Part shown: piece after piece, positions 10,446 to 21,729 of the stretch
Layout of the letters: each line of letters starts with the position of its first letter
How positions within the stretch are numbered: position 1 is the stretch's first letter
Assembly (NCBI GenBank): GCA_963281255.1
Contig: OY725489.1
Coordinates: forward strand, 7,068,523-7,132,522
Length of the DNA: 64,000 bases
DNA from: Aphrocallistes beatrix
Taxonomy: Eukaryota > Porifera > Hexactinellida > Sceptrulophora > Aphrocallistidae
Direction: 5' to 3'
Made by a program: the position numbers and the translations under genes
The notes under the pieces: model-generated
Told to the model about the DNA's origin: nothing
Seen by the model: only the letters and a program-made list of their open reading frames with translations
The model's database searches: none

Positions 10446-11372
10446 ATGATTAATTCAATAAGGGCGACTACTGAAATCGGTGTAGAGTTTGATGGGTCTG
10501 TGTTTGGTCTAGCTGAGGAGCTAGGCAGAATCGTGGTTACTGAGTCTACTGCTGGAGTGTCTAGTCTGCCTGTACTAGCTCACAAGAGCGGAATGACTCC
10601 TAAAGTGAGGGTTGGAGGGGAACTGAGTAGTGAAGAAGGAATGTTCTATTGTCCTAGTGGAGTAGTGGTGGACTACCAAACTGGAAACATTTATGTGTCA
10701 GATTTTAACAACAACAGAGTCCAAGTGTTTGATAGCAATGGAAAGTATTCGTATAAGTTTGAAGATCAGATGAATGGTCCTCTATCTATTGCTATTTCAG
10801 AAAATAGAGTATTTGTCACTAACTTTTGCTCTGATTGTGTGTCAGTTCATGATTTAAACGGAAACCTCATCACACAGCTTGGAAGTATTGGAGAATCTCA
10901 ATTGCATTATCCAACTGGAATCACAATCAATGAAATAAATGGAGACATCTATGTGTGTGAACAAATTAATGAAAGAATACAAATATTTTACAAAGATTTA
11001 CCTCTTGAATCTCATTTCGGACAAGGAATACTGAAAATACCTCGCGACATTAAACTTACTAACGAGTTTATTTTTGTGCTTTGCCACGATGTACCTTTCC
11101 TATACTCTTTCACTTATGACTTCACTCAAACACACAACACTGCTATCAGTTCTATTTCCAGACACTTGAAAGACCCTTTTTCATTCTGCATAGATGGATC
11201 TGGTCACTTTATTATATCGGATCATCGTCGAGATGTTATTGGTATTTTCAATCAACAAGGTGAATTAGTGCACACAGTTACTGATAGTATATCTAGACCT
11301 TATGGAGTCATGCTGGATTCAAAAGGGAAAATCTTAGTTGTCGGCTATGACCACACTCTCCTCATTTTCTGA
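10446..11372 (+). CDS. NHL-repeat beta-propeller protein, family A copy 3
   Basis: 308 residues, six NHL blades aligned with the copy at 5952 (first blade SGVVVDYQTGNIYVSDFNNN, last ending HTLLIF). The start differs: the ATG used by the other copies is AGG here, while the codon 15 bases upstream, TTG in two copies, is ATG. The reading frame therefore begins five codons earlier (MINSI). No stop or frameshift. The shared 5' block lies at 10390-10445, directly after a family T element, so any distal regulatory sequence has been displaced by 1.4 kb. Confidence 0.85.
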   Translation: MINSIRATTEIGVEFDGSVFGLAEELGRIVVTESTAGVSSLPVLAHKSGMTPKVRVGGELSSEEGMFYCPSGVVVDYQTGNIYVSDFNNNRVQVFDSNGKYSYKFEDQMNGPLSIAISENRVFVTNFCSDCVSVHDLNGNLITQLGSIGESQLHYPTGITINEINGDIYVCEQINERIQIFYKDLPLESHFGQGILKIPRDIKLTNEFIFVLCHDVPFLYSFTYDFTQTHNTAISSISRHLKDPFSFCIDGSGHFIISDHRRDVIGIFNQQGELVHTVTDSISRPYGVMLDSKGKILVVGYDHTLLIF

Positions 11373-12143
11373 TTTCTTCTTTCTTTTGAATAAATTCTTT
11401 CTTTTTCTCTAACATTTCCTCAGTCATTGCTTAACTTTTGTTTATTACTTTGCACCTTTTCTATTCATTTCTTTTTCATTGTCTATATTTTCCAATATGT
11501 TTACCTATTGCTATATTTTATCTATTCGACTATTTGCTTGATTTCATTAATTCATGTCATTAATGCGACGTATTACATCTAATCCTATTCTTGTGACGCT
11601 TAGCATGTTTCATTAAATTCATTTTTGTAGTATATTTGAAACTTTTGAGCTTGAGTAGCGAGGGTATCTTGTTTGTTCTATGAGTAGTGCGGTATAATCA
11701 GTAGAATGAGTCCACTCTCATAATTAGTTTGCTCCAGGGTTGCCGTGGGAATGGAATTTCAATATTCATTCTCATCCCTTCCTAACAGGATTTCTGTGGG
11801 AATACCCCACAGAAACCCAATATGGGAATACCTACAGATTACCATTTCCAAGGCAACTCTGATTTGTGTACCTAATTATTCCCGCATGTAATATCCAATG
11901 AATCCTGTATGAGACTAGAATGGTGAGATTAATAGTGTTGAGGTGCTTACTTATTATTACACAAGCAACTCTCTGAATATATATCTCATCCTTACATTCT
12001 CAAGGATGTAGATATATTCCTACTGCATTGAGATTCCACTGTTCAGTCATGACGAGATTGTCTCATTTATAAATTAGAGTTGAAATTCTAAATTGTCATA
12101 TTTGAATTGTCCATTGACTATCATCTGAGAGTAGAACTAATTA
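11373..12143 (+). other. Duplicated 3' flank of NHL-A copy 3
   Basis: Collinear with 6864-7490. It carries an extra segment at about 11730-11870 (GTGGGAATGGAATTTC..., GGGAATACCCCACAG) that looks like a small inserted element with repeated GGGAATA words. No ORF recognised. Confidence 0.6.
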
Positions 12144-12276
12144 CTGTGGAATTCGCTTGTTATCAACTATCAACGCTAAGTGGCTAGTAAAGGAACAGAA
12201 TTAACGCAAAATTTTCACAAGGGACCTGGAGATTGGTCGCTAATTGATCAATATTGCAAACAAGCAAATTCCACTG
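12144..12276. mobile_element. TA-target MITE, orthologous to 7497-7675
   Basis: Same ends (CTGTGGAATTCGCTTGTTA and AAGCAAATTCCACTG) at the equivalent site in the NHL-A 3' flank, internally shortened. Confidence 0.6.
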
Positions 12277-12344
12277 TATACTGAATTTCGAGTTAATGAA
12301 CAATCTACTTCCAAGCTAATGACTACAAAATTACTCAAGTCGGA

Positions 12345-12702
12345 TCTCATTAGTGAAGATGTGAGATGTGCCCTTTGGGCGTTTGGGGTCATAATGATTA
12401 ATTATAAGGGAGATAACATCCATAAATACGCCTGTACTACTGTTATAATCGATATCGCACGAAAAATCAACAAATTTGTCAATTTTAAAATTTTGATGCG
12501 TAATGATGATGGCTTGACAGAGTGATGAGTCCTCATTTTTTGATGATAGTTGCATCATATGTGAGGCGTATTAGTATACAGATTTTCTTAAAATTTCAGC
12601 CTTCTATCTCCTATAATGGCTGAGTTATGCTCGAATAACTGTGTTGCTTAACTTTTAAAAATGTGACAATGACGTCATAATTCCATGATGAGTCGACATT
12701 TG
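12345..12702 (-). mobile_element. Family U fragment
   Basis: Interior of U in reverse: ATTATAAGGGAGATAACATC, GATATCGCACGAAAAATC, and one TGACGTCA at 12670. Both ends are missing. 12703-12849 then holds a short run of TCGAACTATT-type words I cannot classify. Confidence 0.65.
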
Positions 12703-12956
12703 CATAAAAGTCGAACTATTTCCCAAATCCGCTATTCGAACTATTCGCTTTTTCGAAAAATCGAACAATTTCCGCATTACCGGGTCCATGTACCCCTTAG
12801 TGGTCCACAGAAGATGTCAGAGGGTCTACAGGATTCGAAACTTTGTGTTACGATTAATAGGAATGGTCCACAGAAAATAGAAAAATTTTTCTAGAGGGTC
12901 TGCAGTCGAAAAAGGTTGAAACCTTGGAACTAGCACCTCTGTTCCATATTTAACTG

Positions 12957-14440
12957 ATGTCCTCGCAGAGTCTTCTCCCGCGGACTCGGGTCTATCTCTT
13001 CTGGAGCAAGGACAGGAACACGGGCTGTGGACAGGTGCTGTTCTCCGGGAAGGGAGCCACTGCCCAGCTGGTCTGGGACGCCGGACGCAACCACTTCTCC
13101 ACCACCGAGGTCCTAGCAACCGGGTGGCACTCAGGAATGTTGATATGAGACGACTTCAATGTGGCAGCTGTTGAGCCATTCCTTGTCCCACCGTCCTCTT
13201 CCTGTCTCGACATCGAGATAACCACGTCTCAACCTGGACCCTTCTCCCCTCCAATCAAAATGAAGCAGTCTCCTCTCATCCTAGTAAAACGCACCCAATC
13301 CCCTTCCACTCACGCCTCCGCCTCGCTTCCTATAAATAGCTCTCTAGCCAAGAACAGCTCCAAGTGTTCCTCTCCCAGTGAGTACGGGATCCTGGAACAA
13401 TGCTGCACTGCTGATAATGGAGATGTGCCAGACAAGAGCTCCTCGCGGAACCTATCAGATAGTGACTATTTCGACCACTTGATAGCTGAGCAGGAAAGCC
13501 CGCCTGATTCCCAGGAAAGGATCGACTCCATCTACGATGTCCCGCGTAGCTGCCAGCCAGTAGAGTACGCGGTCTATCAAGTCCCGTCCAACAACCAACT
13601 GGTCGATGATGCTATCTATAAAGTTCCCACGAATAACAATGGCACATACCAGTCTCCTAGCAACATATCTGTCACTGAGGTATGCGATGAGGAAAAACGA
13701 CATTCCTAAGGAACAGTCGAGTGACTTTAGCAACGCAGGAATGCCCCCAGAAATTAATGCGCCTGATTGTGAGAATGGCTCCTCTTCTGACAGAGAAGAT
13801 TTCTACCAAGTTCCACTCACAAACATTTCCCGCCCGAAACTGTCCAACGGTAGCAACGAAGTTCACATTCCCAGCCACTACGATACCTACGACCGTCCCC
13901 TCCTCCTGTCCAAGGGACACGAAGTGTCCCGCGTCCTGTCACCACTTGACACCTCTCAATCGGGCGCCAATATGCCTAATGAAGTCACTCCCAGCTCCCC
14001 CGCGCAAAACTTTAATTCCGGCGTCCAACGCGCGCATTTGCTGAAGAGAGGACCAATCCCGTATAAGAGAGCTCACTCCAAGCCCGACTCCCCAGATACG
14101 GCGCCCGCGCAGAGGAATGTGGAGTGAGCTGCAGGCGTTGAGAGAGGAGCTGGAGAGGGAGCGGCGGAGGAGACAGGAATTCGAGCGGGAACTTCTCCGC
14201 TGCCAGACGGAGGGAGAACTCTGGCGCTCAAACTGCGAGGCTGGCGCCCAGAAACTGAGTCTGGCGCTCTCGCAGCTGGAGACTGAGCGGGAAGCTGTCC
14301 GCAGACTGACGGAGGAGCTGTCCGAGCTGAGAGCTGACTGCCAGCCAATCAGCTGCTCCCCTCTCTCCGAGACTCACAGAACAGCTGGGAGTCGAGGGAG
14401 GGCGCCAATCATCACTAAGCCTTTGATCTTAATGTATTTG
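12957..14440 (+). pseudogene. Broken scaffold/adaptor gene with Y-x-x-P motifs, copy 2
   Basis: Sister of 4056-5500. It keeps more tyrosine motifs (YDVP, YQVP, YKVP, YQSP, YQVP, YDRP) and a C-terminal coiled coil at 14117-14340 (ELQALREELERERRRRQEF). Lesions differ from copy 1: TGA at 13146, an extra A in an A-run near 13690, and loss of AG near 14121. Where one copy is broken the other is usually in frame, so the shared ancestor was probably intact. It also keeps the hAT-derived sequence 12850-12934 upstream. It lies between NHL-A copies 3 and 4. Confidence 0.7.
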
Positions 14441-14654
14441 CATTATACAAAGAATCGAATTCCATTTGTCAGCAGAATTTGTCACCTATCTCGGCGGAGT
14501 GTAAAAATTTTACTTAATCATAGACTCATTATTTTTTAACTCACTCCAAGCCCGGCGCCTGGAAAGAAAATTTTCTTTTTAGCTTTATTTCTAGCGATTT
14601 TGATTGTGTGTCAATAAATTCCACCTATAAAAAACAGTTCTAAGTCGTAGATGC

Positions 14655-14960
14655 GTAAAACTGGAATTGATTATTTAAGTATAATAATCTTTAGCAATGT
14701 GAACTTTGTGTATTCAAATTGAGCTTACATTCAGAATTAGTTGGCTTGATATAAAGTAAATTATATTTATTACGAAACAAAATTTCTGCTACTGTACTGA
14801 TTTCATGAATGTAACCGTAGACAAATGACAATCCAGCGTGCTTAGTATGAAACATGAAAGCGAAGTATTGTTTCTCTAATATCCCCAAGCTCCCATTGGG
14901 TAAATCTGCGGAAACGCATTGTCCGCAAGCCGCGCAGCGCAAGCAAGCGAAGCGCACTTG
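14655..14960 (+). mobile_element. Helitron-like family V, 3' part
   Basis: Shares GGAATTGATTATTTAAGTAT to the end with 17100-17413 and 17875-18177, and ends AAGCGCACTTG before a T. The hairpin is degenerate (GCGGAAAC/TTGTCCGC). A reversed piece of V (CACCTATCTCGGCGGAGTG) lies at 14480-14505. Confidence 0.65.
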
Positions 14961-15004
14961 TCGATTTAAATTTGCTTTAAAGTTCTCAATTGTTTGCTTT
15001 GAAA

Positions 15005-15340
15005 TTAAATGTTCCGATTAAAATCTGCACATAGTTTCGATAATATTCCTCTTTCCATTAGTTCTGTATCTCCACCACTCCACCCCACACATAAGTACAT
15101 CTCCATCAAAAACCAACCAAGCTATCTGAACTTTACTGCAGCCGAAAAACTGTATAAACTCAGCACTACCCAGAGTACTTACCATCGAGTACCACTCTAT
15201 CTACAGTCCTCTGACTAAAACCTCACAAACCCAAGCTTCACAGAATCTCAACTCAGAGACTTTGTCAATCCCCGTGCCTTAATTCGTATTGATTAAATAA
15301 TCCCATTTCAGCAGTGTTGAGCATCGTATGTAGTAGCCAT
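15005..15340 (+). other. Distal upstream region of NHL-A copy 4
   Basis: Duplicate of 8440-8945. It ends just before a Tc1-like MITE, where copy 3 instead has U and T elements. Confidence 0.65.
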
Positions 15341-15346
15341 GTTCTA

Positions 15347-15808
15347 CACTGCCTGGACAAAAGTATTCGTACACCCCATAATTCCCCAAACAAATAGTTA
15401 CAATACTGATTTATTTAGCGAGTCAAGGTATTTAATTGGTAAGAGATACGCTTAATTTAACTTCAAATTCGAATTACTCACTTTTTAATCTTTCAACTTG
15501 TTTACACTCTCACAAGGTTAAAAATTTTCAAACTGTGCCACCTCATACCACCAATGCCATCATATACAATGGTGATCACTCGCGACATGTGGCATAGGAA
15601 AGCAAATGCTGAAAATACTTAATCTTGAAGAAGAGTAATTAAGTTGAAAACTTATAAAGTGGGTAATTTGAATGTGGAGAATTCGAATTTGAAGTCAAAT
15701 TAAGTATATCTCTTGCCAATTAAATACCTTGACCCGCTAAATAAATCAGTATTATAACTATTTGTATGGGGAATTATGGGGTGTACGAATACTTTTGTCC
15801 AGGCAGAG
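15347..15808. mobile_element. Tc1-like MITE (CACTGCCTGGACAAAAGTAT ends)
   Basis: TA-flanked (15345-15346, 15809-15810) with long inverted ends and no ORF. Family members lie at 42592-43065 and 54778-56535. The sequence GAGTAATTAAG at 15633-15643 is the empty site for the element inserted in the last copy. Confidence 0.8.
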
Positions 15809-15913
15809 TATACTATCTATAAGCAGTTAGACAGTTCTTTCAAATATTTGCTAGTTCTTTGGTAGAATCAATTGACTATGTCTGTTCCATTCTCTTAGCT
15901 TGATTATTCAATA

Positions 15914-16837
15914 ATGGCAACTGCAGCTAAGCGTATCCGTGTAGACTTTGATGAGACTGTGAATGGTCTAACTGAGGGGTGCAGAGTCGTGGATACTGAG
16001 TCTACTGCTGGAGTGTCTAATCTACCTGTACTAGCTCAGAAGAGTGGAATGACTCCTGTAGTGAGGGTAGGAGGGAAACGGAGTAGTGAAGAAGGAATGT
16101 TCTACTTTCCTTATGGAGTAGTTGTAGACTATCAAACTGGAAATATTTATGTGTCAGAATATTCCAACAATAGAGTCCAAGTGTTTGATAGCGATGGAAG
16201 GTATTTATACAAGTTTAGAGAAAAGTTGAGTAAACCTGGTTCTATTGCTATTTCTGGAAATAAGGTGTTTGTTAGTCAGTATAACCCAAATTGTGTGTCA
16301 GTTCATGATTTGAACGGAGCTCTTATCACACAATTTGGAAGTTTTGAAAGACATTCATCGTATTATCCAACTGGGATGGCAATCAATGAAATAAATGGGG
16401 ACATCTATATTTGTAATATGTGTGACGAAGATGATAATAAAATAGAAATGTTTTACAACGATTTACCATTTAAATCTGATTTTGTTGAAAGTATACTGCA
16501 ACCACCAGCTGACATCAAACTAACTAACGAGTGCATTTATGTGCTTAGCTACTATGAACCTTTCCTATACTCTTTCACTTATGACTTCACTCAAACACAC
16601 AACACTGCTATCAGTTCTATTTCCAAACACTTGAAATGTCCTCAAGGATTCTGCATAGATGGATCTGGTCGCTTTATTATATCAGATTGCAGTCAAAATG
16701 CTATTCTTATTTTCAATGAACAAGGTGAATTAGTGCGGACAATTACTGATAATGTATCTGAACCGTGTGGAGTCACACTGGATTCAAAAGGGAGAATCTT
16801 AGTTATCGGCGATAACCACTCTTTCCTCATTTTCTGA
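15914..16837 (+). CDS. NHL-repeat beta-propeller protein, family A copy 4
   Basis: 307 residues, six NHL blades (YGVVVDYQTGNIYVSEYSNN; IYICNMCDEDDNKIEMFYN, with an insertion of about three acidic residues in the third blade; last blade ending SFLIF). ATG at 15914 is the only reasonable start, because the upstream TTG is out of frame here. The N-terminus (AKRIRVDFDETVNG) has diverged slightly. The shared 5' block is at 15848-15913. The 3' flank was replaced at 16852 by a family V element. Confidence 0.85.
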   Translation: MATAAKRIRVDFDETVNGLTEGCRVVDTESTAGVSNLPVLAQKSGMTPVVRVGGKRSSEEGMFYFPYGVVVDYQTGNIYVSEYSNNRVQVFDSDGRYLYKFREKLSKPGSIAISGNKVFVSQYNPNCVSVHDLNGALITQFGSFERHSSYYPTGMAINEINGDIYICNMCDEDDNKIEMFYNDLPFKSDFVESILQPPADIKLTNECIYVLSYYEPFLYSFTYDFTQTHNTAISSISKHLKCPQGFCIDGSGRFIISDCSQNAILIFNEQGELVRTITDNVSEPCGVTLDSKGRILVIGDNHSFLIF

Positions 16838-16851
16838 TTTCTTCTTTATTT

Positions 16852-17413
16852 TATAATGCAAATACATTGGAATAAAATAGTATTGACTTGCATACAATCA
16901 AAAGAACTATTTTTGATTGAAATTCATTGGTTTATGTGAACCAATCAATTATCAGCCTTTTATAATGCCATTCACACGATTCTATTTCATATAAATGATT
17001 GAATAATGCTATTTTGAGTCGATTATTTGATTGTTAACAACAATTAAAGCGTGTTATATGCTACGATCAATCAATTCGATCATATAATAACTTTTAACGA
17101 CATGGACTGGAATTGATTATTTTAGTATAATAATCTTTAGCAATGTGAACTTTGTGAATTCAAATTGAGCTTACATTCAGGATTAGTTGACTTAAGACTT
17201 AATACGAAGTAAATTATATTTATCACGAAACAAAATTTCTGCTACAGTTCTGATTTCATTAATGTAACCGTAGACAAATGACAACCCAGCGTACTTAGTA
17301 TAAAACAAGAATGCGACGTATTGTTTCTCTAATATCCGCAAGCGCCCACTGGGTAAATCTGCAGACACGCAGTGTCTGCAAGCCGCGCAGCGCAAGCAAG
17401 CGAAGCGCGCTTG
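16852..17413 (+). mobile_element. Family V element, 5' truncated
   Basis: Near-identical to the 3' three quarters of the next element: TTTTATAATGCAAATACATT through GCGCGCTTG. The hairpin reads GCAGACAC-GCA-GTGTCTGC. It is joined head to tail with the following copy. Confidence 0.7.
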
Positions 17414-18177
17414 TTATATATTAAAACTCCAGGATTTTGTTTGTTTGTTTGTTTGTCCGAATTGATTGAAGAATTGGGAAGTCGTAGAGATACGAAAATT
17501 GGCATGTAGGTTTCAAATGATGAATCTACGATTAAGTTCTAAGAACTAAGCGAAATTTTCACACCTCGCCGAGATAGGTAACAAAATGTGCTGACCAATC
17601 AAATTCGATTATTTTATAATGCAAATACATTGGAATAAAATAGTAGTGACTTATGCATACAATCAAAATAACTATTTTTGATTGAAATTCATTGGTTTAT
17701 GTGAACCAATCAATTATCAGCCTTTTATAATTCCATTCACACGATTCTATTTCATATAAATGATTGAATACTGCTATTTTAAGTCTATAATTTGATTGTT
17801 AACAACAATTAAAGCGTGTTATATGCTACGATCAATCAATTCGATCATAAAATAACTTTTAACGACATGGACTGGAATTGATTAATTAATTATAATAATC
17901 TTAAGCAATGTGAACTTTGTGTATTCAAATTGAGCTTACATTCAAGATAGTTGACTTAAGACTTAATACGAAGTAAATTATATTTATCACGAAACAAAAT
18001 TTCTGCTACAGTTCTGATTTCATTAATGCAATCGTAGACAAATGACAGTCTAGCGTACTTTATATAAAACAAGAATGCGACGTATTGTTTCTCTAATATC
18101 CCCAAGCGCCCACTGGAAAAATCTGCAGACACGCAGTGTCTGCAAGCCGCGCAGCGCAAGCAAGCGAAGCGCGCTTG
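17414..18177 (+). mobile_element. Helitron-like family V element, nearly complete
   Basis: Its 5' third is family T-like (TTATATATTAAAACTCC, TTTG tract, GAATTGATTGAAGAATTGGG). It then switches at CACCTCGCCGAGATAGGT to V-specific sequence, and ends with the common hairpin GCAGACAC-GCA-GTGTCTGC and GCGCGCTTG. The initial TC is missing at the tandem junction. Confidence 0.7.
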
Positions 18178-18269
18178 TCATCTTAATGTTTGAAGAAGTG
18201 TGCTTTCTTCTGTGATTATGTTTATCTTATGGTCTGTCTAATCGATAATAACCAAATTCTCGCTAGCTT

Positions 18270-18770
18270 TCAGACAGTAGAAGAGTAACTTGCATTTTCC
18301 ACGCATAATCGAGGAACGTATTTTCTCATCGGAGCTAAGCACATAGACTCATCCGCTGTCAGCTTAACGTCACAGGTCTCCTCAAGGAGTGGTATGAGAT
18401 GGAGTGCAGATAACCCAGCTCTACATCCAATACTTGCACAGGGCGGTTTTCGCAATCAGCAACGTAGACTTCCGTGAGTGAAGCAGTGAGTAGTCTTGAC
18501 TCACGGAACTCTCCAAAATCTGAGCTTTCCACGTCCATTCTACCAAAACCGGATATCGCCATTTTGAAACAGAATATGCAATGTCCGTGACCTAGATATT
18601 GTCATTCTGTATCCCTACTCCCCATGGTTCACTCATGTCCTCATGCGAGAATGCGTCTAGGAATTCTCCGCTCTCAGAAGGTGGACACGCGGAAGTGATG
18701 GCGCCATCCTTCTGTGATGAAAAGTTATTAGTGTCCGTATCTACGGCCAAACCACTAGGACCATTGAGAT
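18270..18770 (-). pseudogene. NHL-repeat (family B-like) gene fragment
   Basis: Read on the minus strand in shifting frames: GPSGLAVDTDTNN, EFLDAFSHEDMSEPWGVGIQ, TEVYVADCENRPVQVLD, LHSISYHSLRRPV, then LTADES. These line up in order with the intact family B protein at 44121 (GEYLNSFTHECMKALWGIAI, DLYIADRDNNRIQIVD, LHRPYDVKLATEE). Several frameshifts and a stop are present, and the gene is incomplete at both ends. It is diverged enough to represent a third NHL subfamily. Confidence 0.65.
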
Positions 18771-18806
18771 TTTCAATGAACTTGGTGCATTAGTGCACAT
18801 AATTAA

Positions 18807-19443
<637 letters not shown>

Positions 19444-19499
19444 TTTGTTTTTATATTTACTTTAGAATTTTTATTTGAGTTAACATTTTTTTGTTTTGG

Positions 19500-19640
19500 G
19501 AATTCAAATCGATTTGGTTGCAAGTATCCGCAGTGCTTTTTAATTTTTCTAGACCATTCTTCGGTAGTTACTTATTTGTGTGCCAAATTTCACGTTTCTA
19601 GCACTTCTCAGTTCCTCAGTGAATTCGCACAAAAAAGCAG
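19500..19640 (-). mobile_element. Fragment of a T/V-type 5' region
   Basis: GTGTGCCAAATTTCACGTTT and CTAGCACTTCTCAGTTCCTC are the reverse of the start of the V copy at 53152. It is followed by the repeat shared with 8052-8145 (19637-19727). Confidence 0.5.
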
Positions 19641-19729
19641 TGCGTTTGAATTTAGAAGACAAGGTATTATACACTACTCACCAGATACGGTCCTAATTAC
19701 AAACCCCCAAATTTTCATTCGCCTAAATT

Positions 19730-21020
19730 TTACATTATTTACAACTTCATGTCATGTTATCATTGTATCAATATACATTGACAGCGTTAAGCAGGAGCAA
19801 ATCAACAGAATGAATAAGAGTTGGATAGTTTATGGTCAGATAGTGGTTCACTATTACTGTGTCCTAGCCATGACATCTCCACCTGTGTGACGTGTTTAAT
19901 TGCTGGTCTAAGAATATTCAAGAAAATTTATCAAAGATTATTGTAACTTGAAACTAATCAGTAGTTATGACTTGATGGAGAATTCCATTAGTACTTGTAT
20001 CATTGACTTTGACACAATAAGGCGTTAGATATCAGAGAAAACAATTAAATTGTTTCATTATAATATCTAGCTATATTTAGACATTATACTACTACTGGAG
20101 TTGTGTATCTAGTTTCATTACAAGCTAGCAGGCTATCACATTTCTTAGTATGCTCTAGAAAGATATATAATACTCTGATTTGAAATAGAATTAAATACAT
20201 TTCAAACTATCTTCAACTATCGCAGCTAATAATTTCAACTCATCTTTACGAGTGTATCAGCACATAATGTGAGTTCAACTTTGTTTGCTTTATTTCTGAT
20301 CAGATAATGATAACATGGTAGAGTGTGGGTAGATATTTTTAATGTGTTTCTATCAATTACTTAGTATCATAATTCGAGTGAGAATTTCGCGATATTTACC
20401 AATGTTCGCTCCAATACCTCGTGTTAGAGAGCTGATAGAGCTGAATTATCAATAGAGATTTTCTTCACCTTAGAAAATTCGTCAAAATTATGATGACGTC
20501 ATTATCGGTATTTATTGATGACGTCATCAAAAATATGCGCAAGCATGATTTTTGAGAATTTTACCAAATTGAAGTGATCAATAGCCTCCAGAGTTCTTTC
20601 TGAGTCACAGTTGAACCAAATATTTTGGTTAACAATAAAAATGTTGTGAACTTCACAATAAATGTGAAGTGTTGTTGACGTCATCATCCATGATGCGTTA
20701 GAATTGTCGAATAACATTGTATCATACTGTCTATATTGTTATTTGTTAGTTTGTGTCTCCATTTTGTTGCTCTAGCCTTTAAATTCCAAAGGGGAGCGCC
20801 TGGAGTCCAAATAGACCGGGTCCCACACATTAATACCTTGAATTTTTTCTATCACTGCGCTTATTACAAACATCCCGTAGTCTATAATTAATTTCGCTTC
20901 TTTTTTAATCCTAGCTAGTGTCATATTTATTTATGGAAAATGATATTGAAATTTAGTGAAAATATTTAGAAAACTTTTATTTTTAAATCAAAGTTGACAA
21001 ACAGCTTGGGTAGATTATTC
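19730..21020. other. AT-rich intergenic stretch
   Basis: No convincing ORF or repeat. It does hold three near-palindromic GATGACGTCATC words (20492, 20516, 20676), like those in family U but outside any recognisable U copy. Confidence 0.5.
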
Positions 21021-21120
21021 ATTTTTTAGTGCAGCTCCTATAAGACGATGCTCTTGTGGCATGGACGGAGTATCTTGTCCGTCCGTATGTATGTATGTAT
21101 GAATGTATATATGTATGTTT
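21020..21120. repeat. Element Q end with GTAT/ATGT simple repeat
   Basis: TTTTTAGTGCAGCTCCTATA followed by GTATGTATGTATG. The same order is found at 63735-63815. Confidence 0.5.
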
Positions 21121-21230
21121 GTCCGTACTCGCGCTACTACGAAATCCAACAGTCCATTTTTACCAAATTTCGCATGTAGAATCTCATTATGGTCTAGATG
21201 TGCACCGTCAGCATTCAACAATTTTACAAA

Positions 21231-21725
21231 CAAGCGCGCTTCGCTTGCTTGTGCTGCGCAGCTGGCAGCCACTTTGTGGACGCCTGGGGTCGCATTGATT
21301 AATTACAAGGGAAAGAACATCCCTAAATACGGCTGTCCGACTGATATAGTCGATATCGCTCGAAAAATCACCAAATTTGTCAATTTTTAAAATTTTGATG
21401 CGTGATAATGACGTCATGACAGAGTGATGAGTCATCCTTTTTTGATTATAGTTGCATCGTATGTGAGCTATATTAATGTACACATTCTATTAAAATCTCA
21501 GCCTTCTATCACCTAAAATGGCTGAGTAATATTCAAAAACTGAAATTTCTAATTCTAAAAAGGTGACAATGACGTCATAATTCCATGATGAGTGGACATT
21601 TTGGTCTGAACTCATAACTTAGTGGAGCCATAGCCAAAATACTCCGGCATGCCAAAATCAGCTTTCTGCGGCTGCCAGTTTCTTTAATCAACAATCAATT
21701 CGTTACAGATATATATATATGTATA
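21231..21725 (-). mobile_element. Family U element
   Basis: Starts CAAGCGCGCTTCGCTTGCTT after an A (its 3' end) and runs to the CGTTACAG/TA tract near 21710; the far 5' end is cut by the next U copy. It contains two TGACGTCA words. The hairpin is degenerate. Confidence 0.7.
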
Positions 21726-21729
21726 CACA

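Noticed and set aside
17192..18159. Minus-strand ORFs beginning MRCAACRHCVSAD at family T/U/V 3' ends
   Set aside because: The same peptide start appears wherever the shared hairpin tip occurs and the frames differ downstream; it is transposon DNA without coding constraint.
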